In this document: positions 1-7,786 of the stretch, one piece after another | How positions within the stretch are numbered: the first letter of the stretch is position 1 | Layout: every line of letters starts with the position of its first letter | Source: CAZDXJ01 sp050303615 | Lineage (GTDB): Bacteria; Pseudomonadota; Gammaproteobacteria; Methylococcales; Methylomonadaceae | Length of the DNA: 48,831 bases | Reading direction: 5' to 3' | NCBI GenBank assembly: GCA_050303615.1 | Contig: JBNLCC010000041.1 | Span: 1 to 48,831, forward strand | Made by a program: the position numbers and the translations under genes | The notes under the pieces: generated by a model | Databases searched by the model: none | Seen by the model: the letters and a program-made list of their open reading frames with translations, nothing else | Told to the model about the DNA's origin: nothing

Positions 1-105
1 CAAGAAAGAAATGAGCACCCAGAGCGGTGGTCTAGAAAGACAAGAAACTGGCAGCCTGAAGGGGCTGTGGAGTTAAATCCAGAGCAAAATAAAGCAGCTG
101 CTTAA
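1..105 (+). CDS. Possible C-terminal tail of a transposase (partial, cut by window edge)
   Basis: Frame 1 is open from the window edge to a TAA at 103-105, giving 34 residues. The tail contains RWSRKTRNWQP and a VELNP motif, which resemble the C-terminal end of some IS3-type integrase-fold transposases as I remember them. No start or catalytic region is visible, so the call rests on a short tail only. It sits beside other decayed accessory genes, which fits a mobile-element remnant. Confidence 0.4.
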   Translation, partial: QERNEHPERWSRKTRNWQPEGAVELNPEQNKAAA

Positions 106-120
106 CTGTTTAGGCGACAA

Positions 121-711
121 CTATCTTGAAAAACACCGATAGACTCCCCAGCAAAATAAATCTACTGCCTGTAAACCTGCATTGGCTCTAGAATCTTCGT
201 GGTAAATATTCAAAGGGATATTTAACGGCAACCTTGCTTCCAGTTGATTACCCAAATACTGATTGAAATCTTCAATCTCTTCTTTATTTTTACACTTATC
301 CACAATCAAAGTTACCGCTGAACTTTCTGAGTTTAAATCAACATGATCCAACAAAAACTTGGCTAAATAATTGTAAAGCTTTTTTCTTCCTGGCTTACTT
401 GTTAAATGCTCATACACTCGCCCTTTATTCAAGACCACGGTATAAATATCCCAATCACTATTCCGAATCTGCTTGTAGAAATACTGTTTTATCGGATAAT
501 TCAGACTGGTTGCATGTAATTATTCTACAACACGCTTGTTTTTTTTCTTGTGGTTTAATTTGTTTTTTAAAGTGCGGCGTACCGCACCTTTAAAGGCATC
601 TACGGCTCCTTTATTTCTACACACTAACAGCGTAATCACAAACTTCTGTGAAGGTTTCTTGTTAACGAAGTCGAAGCCTAAATCGCCTGACTCATCCAAG
701 TAAATAATCAT
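121..711 (-). pseudogene. DUF3800-domain protein gene broken by an in-frame stop
   Basis: The N-terminal part begins at 711 with MIIYLDESGDLGFDF, the typical DUF3800 opening with an acidic YxDESG motif (RNase H-like fold; probable metal-binding nuclease-like protein often found with mobile elements). A TAA at 520-522 interrupts it after KRVVE. The same frame then continues without shift (LHATSLNYPIKQYF...) to a natural end at 121, including the conserved late motif NAGLQAVDLFCWGVYR. Rejoined length would be about 196 residues, normal for the family. The change looks like a single nonsense mutation (for example CAA or AAA to TAA). A sequencing error or readthrough cannot be excluded. Codon use is AT-rich like the neighbouring accessory genes. 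Confidence 0.75.
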
Positions 712-803
712 TTCTTATTGTATTTCCCTTCGCCAAAAGCTGCTATCAGACAGACAATTTGTGCACCATGCCGTAAATTTAGCTTGATCTGTAAACTCAA
801 CAT

Positions 804-881
804 GTAGCCCGGAGGAGCTCTACGGAATCCAGGGAGATTGTGTCATAAACCCTGGATTTCACAAGGTTTCATCCAGGCTAC
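804..881. repeat. Imperfect palindromic intergenic repeat
   Basis: The segment begins GTAGCCCGGAGGAGCTCTAC and ends CCAGGCTAC, so its ends form an inverted pair (GTAGCC.GG / CC.GGCTAC), with an inner pair around CCAGGG and CCCTGG. This has the layout of dispersed palindromic repeats seen in many gammaproteobacterial genomes. It lies in the gap between the DUF3800 pseudogene and the ABC-3C operon; the rest of that gap (712-973) shows nothing else I recognise. Confidence 0.55.
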
Positions 882-973
882 TTGCTAAACCTAATTTATT
901 GGCCAAATCAACAAGTTTAGTTTCTGACTTTGTTGACTATTTCAGATACTGACAAGCTAGTTCGCCTTCTAAC

Positions 974-3001
974 CTACTCTGCATTCTTTGGTGGGATAGG
1001 CTCAATCAACCCTCGCTTGCGCCATCTATTACCATTAACAAGCGTCTCAAAATTAACTCCATTGGAGAGATTTAGATCATCTGCATGATCAGTGACAATA
1101 ATTTGCGGCGAAAATCCGTTAGCCTCTTCAATTTCAATACAATAGATTGATAACTGAGAAAATAAATTCTCTACAGCCCTCATATCATCATCAATTGGTC
1201 TCTTATTTTCAGTCCGGTATTCAATCTGAGCCAATTGCTCCTTATTAAATGTTTCCGACTGATCAAACTTAAAACTAGGAAAGTAAACTTGTGTAGGTTG
1301 GTCTAAAAATAAAATAGACGGTATTGCACACTTATCACCGAGCTCAGCAAAATACCGATGAAGCGCCATGAATAAAGTCACGTGGCTATAAAGCCAATTC
1401 GCACCGCTTCCCATTGATCTCAGATAGATTTTCTCACCATTTTTAGCTTCATGATAAAGGTCGAAGGTTTCAAAAGAAAAATGTAGTTTGATTGGTGTGT
1501 AACTTTCTTCAAATTCGAAATATTTGCCAATTTCAGCCATGTATTCATTAACTCTGTTAGACGCAGCATCCAACCCGCTCTGAACATTGTATTTCTTCAG
1601 TTTATTACTATTTTTTTTCAACTCGCTGTTTAGAGAAATAAAACGCTTTTCTAACCCTTCATCATCTGCGAGGGAAATTGTCTCTAACAGCATAAACAAA
1701 CGCGCCTTTTCCATTACAATGGCTTCATAAAGACTCTTTTGTTCAGCTAGCTCTTTTTCTGCCTTTTCTAGTACCGTAATTTGCTCATTTACTGTTGATA
1801 CTTCCTGACTCACCAGTTCTATTTCTCGTTTAACTGTAACTAACGATGATTCATATTTTGCCTTCATTGGCTTGGCATAGGCCAAATTACTGGAAATTTT
1901 TGCAATAGCCTGCTGTAATTGTTCGGCACTATGCTTAAGTTGATTTTGCTCCGTGTGGCAAAATGGGCAAACCGTCGTGGCCACCTGAACTTTATCTTGC
2001 AATTGAAATTGACGACTATTTTCAACGAAACGAACGTCTTCTTCTATATGCTTATTTATAGATGCCGCCTGCCTTTGCAATTTTCTTAACTTAGCAGTCT
2101 TTACTCTGAGCAGATCTTTTAACTGGTTATAATGCTGAGTCACAGCATCAGAGTTATGATTAATTTTTTCCGGAACAATCACCTTATCAAGCCTATCTTT
2201 AGCATCCTGTGGATTGCGCAACAATTGTTGTAATGAAACAGGCTCATAATCAAAACCCATCATTGCATACAACTGATTTAATACTGGAGCAACTCGCTGC
2301 TCTTGCTTTTTCGCCACACGTTTATTGGAATCTTGTTCACGCTTTAGACTATTTATTTCTTCTGTTAAACGTTCACGTTCTTGGGACAGAATAAAAAACT
2401 CCTGGTCTACTAACCCCAGAAATATTTTTGTGTGTTCTATTACCTGATCGCGTTTCTCTTTCTCGTCAAAGCGATAAAATAATGCATGCTTATTAGCCAC
2501 TAAATTCTGATGCTGAAGCATAAATGACGAAAAACTTCTAATTGATGGAGTAGCAGCCTTACTGTTATACCTTCGATTAGCCTTAGCAAATAAAGATTCA
2601 TCAACATCATCTATATCCAAAAAGAAACTTCGAAGATGCTTTTTAAATTCAGCTAACGGCCTGAAATAGCTAGTTTGAAAGTAATTCTTCTGAATCTTAT
2701 CAGGCTGATACTCCCCTTCACTACGACAAAATGCTTTGGTGTTAGTATCTGGTCGACGAGCGATAACAATATTTTGTTCATCCACCTGTAGATAAACATA
2801 GTAAATATCCGCACTATTGGTGATCACCCCCGTTGGTACAGTGTATTCACCGCTTCCAAAACAGTAATCGAAGATTTCTATTAAAGCACTTTTCCCGGTT
2901 GAAGACTTGCCGGTAACTACATTGAGCCCCTTTTTAAAACAAACCGGATGCTTATAGCCAGTTTTATCGATCACCCCTATCTCATGGATAAGTGTTTTCA
3001 T
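974..3001 (-). CDS. DUF3732 SMC/Rad50-like ATPase of an ABC-three-component system
   Basis: This 675-residue protein is the ATPase of a three-gene conflict system. Walker A is GKSSTGKS at residues 31-38. The middle is a long heptad-rich coiled coil interrupted by a CPFC (C345, C348) resembling a Rad50-type zinc hook. The C-terminal half carries a signature-like RSMGSGANWL and a Walker B/D-loop stretch SILFLDQPTQVYFP, characteristic of DUF3732. Families of this kind are predicted to couple ATP-driven DNA or invader sensing to an effector. Its ATG overlaps the stop of the middle-component gene by 4 bp, so the pair is translationally coupled. Family assignment is firm; the biological trigger is unknown. 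Confidence 0.85.
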   Translation of the reverse strand: MKTLIHEIGVIDKTGYKHPVCFKKGLNVVTGKSSTGKSALIEIFDYCFGSGEYTVPTGVITNSADIYYVYLQVDEQNIVIARRPDTNTKAFCRSEGEYQPDKIQKNYFQTSYFRPLAEFKKHLRSFFLDIDDVDESLFAKANRRYNSKAATPSIRSFSSFMLQHQNLVANKHALFYRFDEKEKRDQVIEHTKIFLGLVDQEFFILSQERERLTEEINSLKREQDSNKRVAKKQEQRVAPVLNQLYAMMGFDYEPVSLQQLLRNPQDAKDRLDKVIVPEKINHNSDAVTQHYNQLKDLLRVKTAKLRKLQRQAASINKHIEEDVRFVENSRQFQLQDKVQVATTVCPFCHTEQNQLKHSAEQLQQAIAKISSNLAYAKPMKAKYESSLVTVKREIELVSQEVSTVNEQITVLEKAEKELAEQKSLYEAIVMEKARLFMLLETISLADDEGLEKRFISLNSELKKNSNKLKKYNVQSGLDAASNRVNEYMAEIGKYFEFEESYTPIKLHFSFETFDLYHEAKNGEKIYLRSMGSGANWLYSHVTLFMALHRYFAELGDKCAIPSILFLDQPTQVYFPSFKFDQSETFNKEQLAQIEYRTENKRPIDDDMRAVENLFSQLSIYCIEIEEANGFSPQIIVTDHADDLNLSNGVNFETLVNGNRWRKRGLIEPIPPKNAE

Positions 3002-3450
3002 TTTGGCCTCACTCCTAAAAACGCATACGTTTCAACCACTGAATGGTCACTTACTAATTTGCCCAGATTGACAGCATTTCTATGTAATGTCAGCGACTTA
3101 TTTGCATCTTCTAAAAATCGTAAAGAAAGCTTTTTACTTTCGATAGTAAGCCAATCATTGACCAAGCAATACTGAATGCTCTGATCTGTAAGATCTTTAA
3201 ACTCATACATTCGCTCTTGAAGGTCATAAAGCTTGGCTCTATCATCGAAAATAGACCAAAGGGAGCTTTTTTTATTGGCATTTCCTAATTTTTTTGCAAA
3301 AAGAGGATGACTACAAAGCGGAATCACTAATGGGGCTAACAGCAGGTTATTTTCAACGCCTTCCAAAGAAGAATAAAAAGATGCCATGTATTCGCCATAT
3401 TTAAAGGGGTTGTACTTTATTTGGTACAAGGCATCAATAATACTGTTCAC
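2998..3450 (-). CDS. ABC-three-component system middle component
   Basis: The 150-residue product begins MNSIIDALYQIKYNPFKYG, the usual opening of these middle components (an NPF.YG-type motif near the N-terminus), and is predicted all-helical. I chose the GTG at 3450 because GGAGG lies about 8 nt upstream and the GTGA arrangement overlaps the effector stop by 4 bp; a longer start at 3465 would overlap the effector more and has no better ribosome site. It probably bridges the ATPase and the effector. Small size and position between the two partners are what the family shows. Confidence 0.75.
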   Translation of the reverse strand: MNSIIDALYQIKYNPFKYGEYMASFYSSLEGVENNLLLAPLVIPLCSHPLFAKKLGNANKKSSLWSIFDDRAKLYDLQERMYEFKDLTDQSIQYCLVNDWLTIESKKLSLRFLEDANKSLTLHRNAVNLGKLVSDHSVVETYAFLGVRPK

Positions 3451-4565
3451 GGCTCTATCCTCCACTTCAAATCCTGCTCTTCATCATCCATGGCATCATG
3501 AATAAGACCATTTTTGTATTCAATCGGTGGGGTGTCATTACCCAAATTTAGTGGGGATTCAGCAATAGTTCGATTGTATAATATTTTTGAATCTTTTAGC
3601 GTATCTGTTAATTCTAACTGTGCAGTTGAGTAACTTAACTTAAACCGCCTTATTATTTGTTTTTGATATGATTTAGTTTTTTCAGCATATAATGGATATC
3701 CATCTAATTCGTCTAACAACGAGTTCTGTAGCTCAATCCAATTTCCAATTGCATCTGGGATAAATGCATCGTGTTTAATATCCTTTATTTTCTGGACAAA
3801 GAGCTTGTCTTGGTTTTTCTCAACTTCGGTATCAGAAGCCTCATACCCAACAAATGGTGGAAATGTAAATTCCTTTTTACCCAACAACGAGGTTAGTTCT
3901 TCACATTTCGCATCAAAGTCGTTCTTCTTAATACTCCAAGACTGTTTATTAGATTGAGCATAAACAAAACCTACTAAACCATGAAGATAACTATCAAGAT
4001 TATTTTTGGGAATTCCAATAGGTTTGGCTAAAATATTTTTACTTAGCGCCTCGCCACCATCAGCTTCTGTATAAAGCGCCACCTTTGTAACAACCTGTAA
4101 CAAACTTTCAGGATCTGATTCCATTACGAACTTTTGTAATTTGACTATTTCTTTAGGCTTTTCAGCAGTAAGTTCTTCAGCTTTTCTCTCTGCATATATG
4201 TCTTTAAGAGTTTGCATACGTTGCTCAGGCGACTGAGAATTCCAGTCTTTCAATCTGGTTGTTGCACCGAAAGCCTGAGTGGTGTGTAGGATTAGCGCCC
4301 CATAATTGCTAGGTTTAAACTTTGGATCAAGCCAGTTTTTTAATGTATTCCACAAGTTTTCATGATGATCAGTTAAAGCATTGGCATAGTTCTTAACCTC
4401 GGTTTGCGATGAATTTTCAACGTCATCACCAATCAAGCTAACGTCGCCATCTTTTTCAAACCAAATAGATTGCCCTTCCTGCAACGAGAAGCATTTTTCC
4501 AATCCAATTAACACTTGATAGTGAAATGCTAATGCTGTCTTCAAGACTGCGCTTTTAATTTTCAT
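3447..4565 (-). CDS. ABC-three-component system effector with PD-(D/E)XK-like nuclease domain
   Basis: This is the predicted toxic arm of the system, 372 residues. Near the N-terminus FHYQVLIGLEKCF, then WFEKDGDVS and QTEVKNY, then LTDHHENLWNTLKNWL form the pattern of Cap4/DUF4297-like restriction-endonuclease domains (E, D and ExK catalytic positions). The C-terminus (IEYKNGLIHDAMDD..LKWR) matches the ABC-3C C-terminal domain that contacts the middle component. The frame stays open upstream to 4799, but I place the start at the ATG at 4565. TTGGAAGG lies just ahead of it and the upstream residues belong to a different protein (an hsdR remnant). Nuclease activity is inference from motifs. Confidence 0.7.
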   Translation of the reverse strand: MKIKSAVLKTALAFHYQVLIGLEKCFSLQEGQSIWFEKDGDVSLIGDDVENSSQTEVKNYANALTDHHENLWNTLKNWLDPKFKPSNYGALILHTTQAFGATTRLKDWNSQSPEQRMQTLKDIYAERKAEELTAEKPKEIVKLQKFVMESDPESLLQVVTKVALYTEADGGEALSKNILAKPIGIPKNNLDSYLHGLVGFVYAQSNKQSWSIKKNDFDAKCEELTSLLGKKEFTFPPFVGYEASDTEVEKNQDKLFVQKIKDIKHDAFIPDAIGNWIELQNSLLDELDGYPLYAEKTKSYQKQIIRRFKLSYSTAQLELTDTLKDSKILYNRTIAESPLNLGNDTPPIEYKNGLIHDAMDDEEQDLKWRIEP

Positions 4566-4919
4566 CAAAACCTTCCAAAAAAATCGAACAAAATTTGGTA
4601 ACTTCATCGGTGAACGATTTTTTCCATCCAACGTTCGATATGCAGTGTATTGGAAACCGTATAACGGCGGCTCAGGTTGAACGACTTCGCCCAGACTGTT
4701 GCCTTCCTGTTTGACTTCAATAATGCTGCAGGCTTTGCCGTCTATAAACAGCATATAATCAGCCGGTTCTGTGTCAGTATCCATTTCCCTGACCGCCACG
4801 CCTAGCCCGGCATAAAGATTTAACCGCTTTTTATCCTGAATAACTCAACCGGCTTGTTCCAGCTTTTGATCAATCTGCTCTCTGGCTTGTTGTTCCGGCA
4901 TTAAATGGCTGGGTTCCAT
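4566..4919 (-). pseudogene. hsdR: Remnant of type I restriction subunit hsdR (N-terminus only, nonsense-broken)
   Basis: From an ATG at 4919 the frame reads MEPSHLMPEQQAREQIDQKL..., then a TGA at 4845-4847 where HsdR proteins have Trp (EQAG-W-VIQDKK). It continues in the same frame with LNLYAGLGVAVREMDTDT, then ADYMLFIDGKACSIIEVKQE. That is the start of an HsdR nuclease domain with its D..ExK motif. Similarity fades after about 4670, where the sequence runs into the ABC-3C effector gene. No helicase region, hsdM or hsdS is present. The remnant looks like one side of an insertion or deletion junction. Confidence 0.7.
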
Positions 4920-5038
4920 ACAGGGTCTTCCGTGAAGGCTCTAACATAAGCTGATTATAGCCGTTAATCCACTGTTTGTAATCCATGCAAACAGTGTAAT
5001 GTATCTATATGGTATTTATAGCCTTAGGGAGTCAATAG

Positions 5039-5059
5039 CAATAATTTGTCGGCATGCGC
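5039..5059 (+). repeat. Copy 1 of a 21-bp direct repeat flanking the small membrane gene
   Basis: CAATAATTTGTCGGCATGCGC here recurs at 6100-6120 with one mismatch and in the same orientation, about 1.06 kb away. The two copies bracket the membrane protein gene at 5173-5685. Confidence 0.6.
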
Positions 5060-5172
5060 CGTATAACCCATGTAGTGATAATCTTTGGAAAATTGTCGGA
5101 TTCTACCCACCGGGCACAAGCGCTGTGCTTTTATGCCCTTTAGGGTTGGCCTGACCTACTTGACTTAGGCCT

Positions 5173-5685
5173 TTACATATCCATCATTAACATCGGCATG
5201 CCGTACGTTAAGACGAAATAGCTGAAAGCAAAGATCAGGCTCTCACTGGTCGGTTGATTGAAAAAGCGTCGAAAGATATAGGCTACGATAGTGATATACC
5301 AAACGACTAAGAATACACCCAGACCCGTAGCGACTTCTTCGTAATAAGGCTGGTGATCCATCACCATCCAAAAATACAGCGCCTCGACGCACACTGCCAA
5401 TGTCATAATGAAGTTTTCGCAGACGAAAATTGATGTGTATAAACGGCTGAAATAAGGCCATTTTTTTTCATACAACAATAGTGCCCCCACCGAAGTAAAA
5501 GCCATGACGATGCGTGCCATTACTTCCAAGGGGCCTTCAACCGGATCAGCGATCAGGCCTTCAACGATGAAACCGGATAGGAGATAAAAGGCGACATTTT
5601 TCCACATAAAAGAGACTGATGGCGTCAGTTCCATAGGATTTTTTCTAAACCAACAGGTGGAAAGGTATGCGAGTAATAATTTCAT
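5173..5685 (-). CDS. Small integral membrane protein of unknown function
   Basis: I do not recognise the family. The 170-residue product starting MKLLLAYLSTCWFRKNP has about four to five hydrophobic segments (around NVAFYLLSGFIVEGL, VMARIVMAFTSVGALLL, FIMTLAVCVEALYFWMV, GVFLVVWYITIVAYIF, LIFAFSYFVLTYGMPML) and no charged catalytic motif, so it should sit in the inner membrane. The frame extends 18 codons upstream to 5739, but the internal ATG gives a more natural beginning. It lies downstream of the rnf operon on the same strand, separated by a repeat-rich gap, so co-transcription is uncertain. A Yip1-like fold is possible but unproven. Confidence 0.65.
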   Translation of the reverse strand: MKLLLAYLSTCWFRKNPMELTPSVSFMWKNVAFYLLSGFIVEGLIADPVEGPLEVMARIVMAFTSVGALLLYEKKWPYFSRLYTSIFVCENFIMTLAVCVEALYFWMVMDHQPYYEEVATGLGVFLVVWYITIVAYIFRRFFNQPTSESLIFAFSYFVLTYGMPMLMMDM

Positions 5686-6036
5686 GGCCGGGCTTTCAGA
5701 TATAAAAAGTAGGTAATTAAATACGGAGCAAAAAATCATCTATTATAAAATAAGCTGACCGATTTTGAGTTCTTAATTTGTGTTGTTTTGACGATTTTCA
5801 GCGTGCAAATAATTCAGACTAGCCATCAGCGTCGAAAATTTGCCAGTTTAAAACCTAAACTAGCGTTAACAATTACCACGACAACATTGCTACTTTTAGG
5901 TTTTTCTAGGCAATTATCGACTTATACCCACTGGGCGCCAACATTTAGCCTAACCCGCCCTACGTGACTATAAATCGGTTGAAACAGCGGCTGATCTGGG
6001 TAATGACTGCCAGCCATTATTAAAACACTATATGCA

Positions 6037-6061
6037 TTCCCACGCGGAGCGTGGGAACGAG
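6037..6061. repeat. Palindromic intergenic repeat
   Basis: The core TTCCCACGCGGAGCGTGGGAA is an inverted repeat (TTCCCACGC / GCGTGGGAA). A partial second copy, ACGTGGGAACGAG, follows at 6077-6089. Repeats of this kind are scattered in many gammaproteobacterial genomes; function unknown. Confidence 0.6.
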
Positions 6062-6099
6062 AAAATGGCAGCCAAGACGTGGGAACGAGTAACACTTAA

Positions 6100-6120
6100 C
6101 AATAATTTATCGGCATGCGC
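6100..6120 (+). repeat. Copy 2 of the 21-bp direct repeat
   Basis: CAATAATTTATCGGCATGCGC, 20 of 21 bases identical to 5039-5059 and in the same orientation. Confidence 0.6.
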
Positions 6121-6167
6121 TTTATGGCGATCGCTTTCAAATAAATTACCATAACCAGTTTCAGTGC

Positions 6168-6434
6168 TTAGGAATCTATCTTTCGTCTTTTAACCAGTTT
6201 CGGATCGGCGGTAATCAGGCGATAAATTTCCACGCGGTCACCCTCTTTCACTTCGGCATCCAGCTTGGCGATTTTGCCGAAAATCCCCACTTTTTGCCTG
6301 TTCAGGTCAATTTCCGGAAATTGTTGAAGAATACCCGATAATTCGATCGTTTTTTCCACGTTGCTGCCATCAGGCACTTCCAGACGCATCCAGAGTTGCC
6401 GGTCGGCTTCGGCGTAGCAAACGCCCACATTCAT
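6168..6434 (-). CDS. rnfH: RnfH-family protein
   Basis: The 88-residue product (MNVGVCYAEADRQLWMRLEV...) has the ubiquitin-like RnfH/UPF0125 pattern: an N-terminal beta strand, the KVGIFGK motif and the C-terminal GDRVEIYRL(I)xDPK. RnfH is soluble and closes the rnf1 operon in Azotobacter vinelandii; its molecular role in the Rnf complex is not settled. It follows rnfE after 11 bp with AAGGAGAAT upstream of its ATG, so it is the last gene of rnfABCDGEH here. Confidence 0.9.
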   Translation of the reverse strand: MNVGVCYAEADRQLWMRLEVPDGSNVEKTIELSGILQQFPEIDLNRQKVGIFGKIAKLDAEVKEGDRVEIYRLITADPKLVKRRKIDS

Positions 6435-6445
6435 AGTAATTCTCC

Positions 6446-7138
6446 TTAACTATCCGTAATTGCACTTTCGGTAAGCACTGGTGCGACAGTTCGGGTCGCC
6501 AGTTTTTTATCCACAATACGTTTACCGGCGATAATAAAACCCAACATGATAAATCCGCCCGGCGGCAAAGCCGTCAACAGGAAGCCTCGATAATCCGGAA
6601 TCAATTGCGTTTCCAGAAAGGCGAAGGCATCCCCCAGCAACAAGGTCGCATTGGCAAACAAGGTGCCTGACGAGGTAATTTCGCGCACCGCGCCTAACAG
6701 CACCAGCACCAGTGTAAAACCCAGCCCCATCATAAAACCGTCCAGAATTGAATAGTGCAGAGGCTGCCGTGAAGCGAAAGATTCGGCGCGACCCAGAATC
6801 GCACAGTTGGTCACGATCAATGGAATGAACAATCCCAGCACCTTGTGCATTTCATGCATCCAGGCGTTCATGCTCATATCGACCAGCGTGACCAGTGCCG
6901 CAATCAGCATGACAAAAATCGGGATGCGAACCTCGGCCGCAATCAGATGGCGGTTAAGCGATACCACCGCACTGGAGCAGGTCAGCACCACCAGACTGGC
7001 CAGGCCCATACCTAGACCGTTGGTGGCCGTTCCGGTCACTGCCAACAGCGGACATAAAGCCAGGTTCTGGCTGAACACGACATTATTGTCCCAGAGACCG
7101 TCCCGGCTAATTTTTCTAACTGTTTTCAACCATTGCAT
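6446..7138 (-). CDS. rnfE: Electron transport complex subunit RnfE
   Basis: A 230-residue membrane protein with about six transmembrane helices, including NNVVFSQNLALCPLLAVTGTATNGLGMG and LGLFIPLIVTNCAILGRAE, the conserved RnfE/NqrD segments. RnfA and RnfE form the inverted-topology pair in the membrane core of Rnf, with Cys residues in these repeats placed to bind an intramembrane Fe-S centre. I use the ATG at 7138 because GGAGGGT lies directly upstream; a GTG four codons earlier is possible. The C-terminal tail is basic and cytoplasmic. Confidence 0.92.
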   Translation of the reverse strand: MQWLKTVRKISRDGLWDNNVVFSQNLALCPLLAVTGTATNGLGMGLASLVVLTCSSAVVSLNRHLIAAEVRIPIFVMLIAALVTLVDMSMNAWMHEMHKVLGLFIPLIVTNCAILGRAESFASRQPLHYSILDGFMMGLGFTLVLVLLGAVREITSSGTLFANATLLLGDAFAFLETQLIPDYRGFLLTALPPGGFIMLGFIIAGKRIVDKKLATRTVAPVLTESAITDS

Positions 7139-7156
7139 CGCACCCTCCACACAGGT

Positions 7157-7786
7157 TTAAACGGCCAGTAATTCGGCCTGATGGTTTTTAAAGAATTTAA
7201 GCCCCTGGTACACCGCCTTAACGACGGCGCGCGGTGTGATCGTCGCACCGCTGAACTGATCAAACATGCCGCCGTCTTTTTTTACCGCCCATTGCTCAAT
7301 GGTCAGGTTCTGCAAAGACTGGCCTTCAAAATTTAAAATCCAGTTCGATTTACTGACTTCGATCTTATCCCCTAGCCCTGGCGTTTCGGCATGCGAAATA
7401 ACACGCACCCCGAGCACCCTGGCATTTTTGTCAATGCCCATAATCAGGTTGATCGCCCCGGAATAACCGCCCGGCGCAACCAATCTAAACGAAACCGCAT
7501 TGACCTTGCCCTCTTTGCGGCCGATATAAACCAGCGTTTCATTCGCACCCAGCGCATCCTTACTGGAATCGATTATCACCGTGTCCTGTAACAGGTTATT
7601 GTCGTACAGCGTTTGAGGAACCACTTCCGCCAGTGAGGCACGCAAGTCCTCTTCCAAACGTAAATTGATGACATCCCGGGTGTTGTAATCGGCCAGTCCA
7701 AGCAAGGCGCTGGTCACCAGTGCAAAACCGGCCAACAATAACGCCTGATAGGAGATACGAGTTTTCAGTTCGATAAACGTCGTCAT
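7157..7786 (-). CDS. rnfG: Electron transport complex subunit RnfG (covalent FMN)
   Basis: A 209-residue protein with one N-terminal transmembrane helix (about residues 12-30) and a periplasmic FMN-binding domain. The flavin-attachment motif SGATITPRAV lies near residue 180, whose Thr carries phosphoester-linked FMN in the family. The PGLGDKIE motif is also present. It passes electrons between RnfD and the rest of the complex. Its start overlaps the rnfD stop by 4 bp. Confidence 0.92.
   Translation of the reverse strand: MTTFIELKTRISYQALLLAGFALVTSALLGLADYNTRDVINLRLEEDLRASLAEVVPQTLYDNNLLQDTVIIDSSKDALGANETLVYIGRKEGKVNAVSFRLVAPGGYSGAINLIMGIDKNARVLGVRVISHAETPGLGDKIEVSKSNWILNFEGQSLQNLTIEQWAVKKDGGMFDQFSGATITPRAVVKAVYQGLKFFKNHQAELLAV

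Larger units (their letters stand above)
5686..6167. other. Non-coding gap with repeats
   Basis: About 480 bp without a credible gene between the membrane protein gene and rnfH. It holds a short palindrome with a second half-copy (6037-6089) and one copy of the 21-bp direct repeat (6100-6120). No recognisable promoter or terminator was found. Confidence 0.5.

Noticed and set aside
4566..4799. N-terminal extension of the ABC-3C effector (450-residue reading from 4799)
   Set aside because: The extra residues are hsdR-like and the internal ATG at 4565 has TTGGAAGG ahead of it, so the extension is probably not part of the effector.
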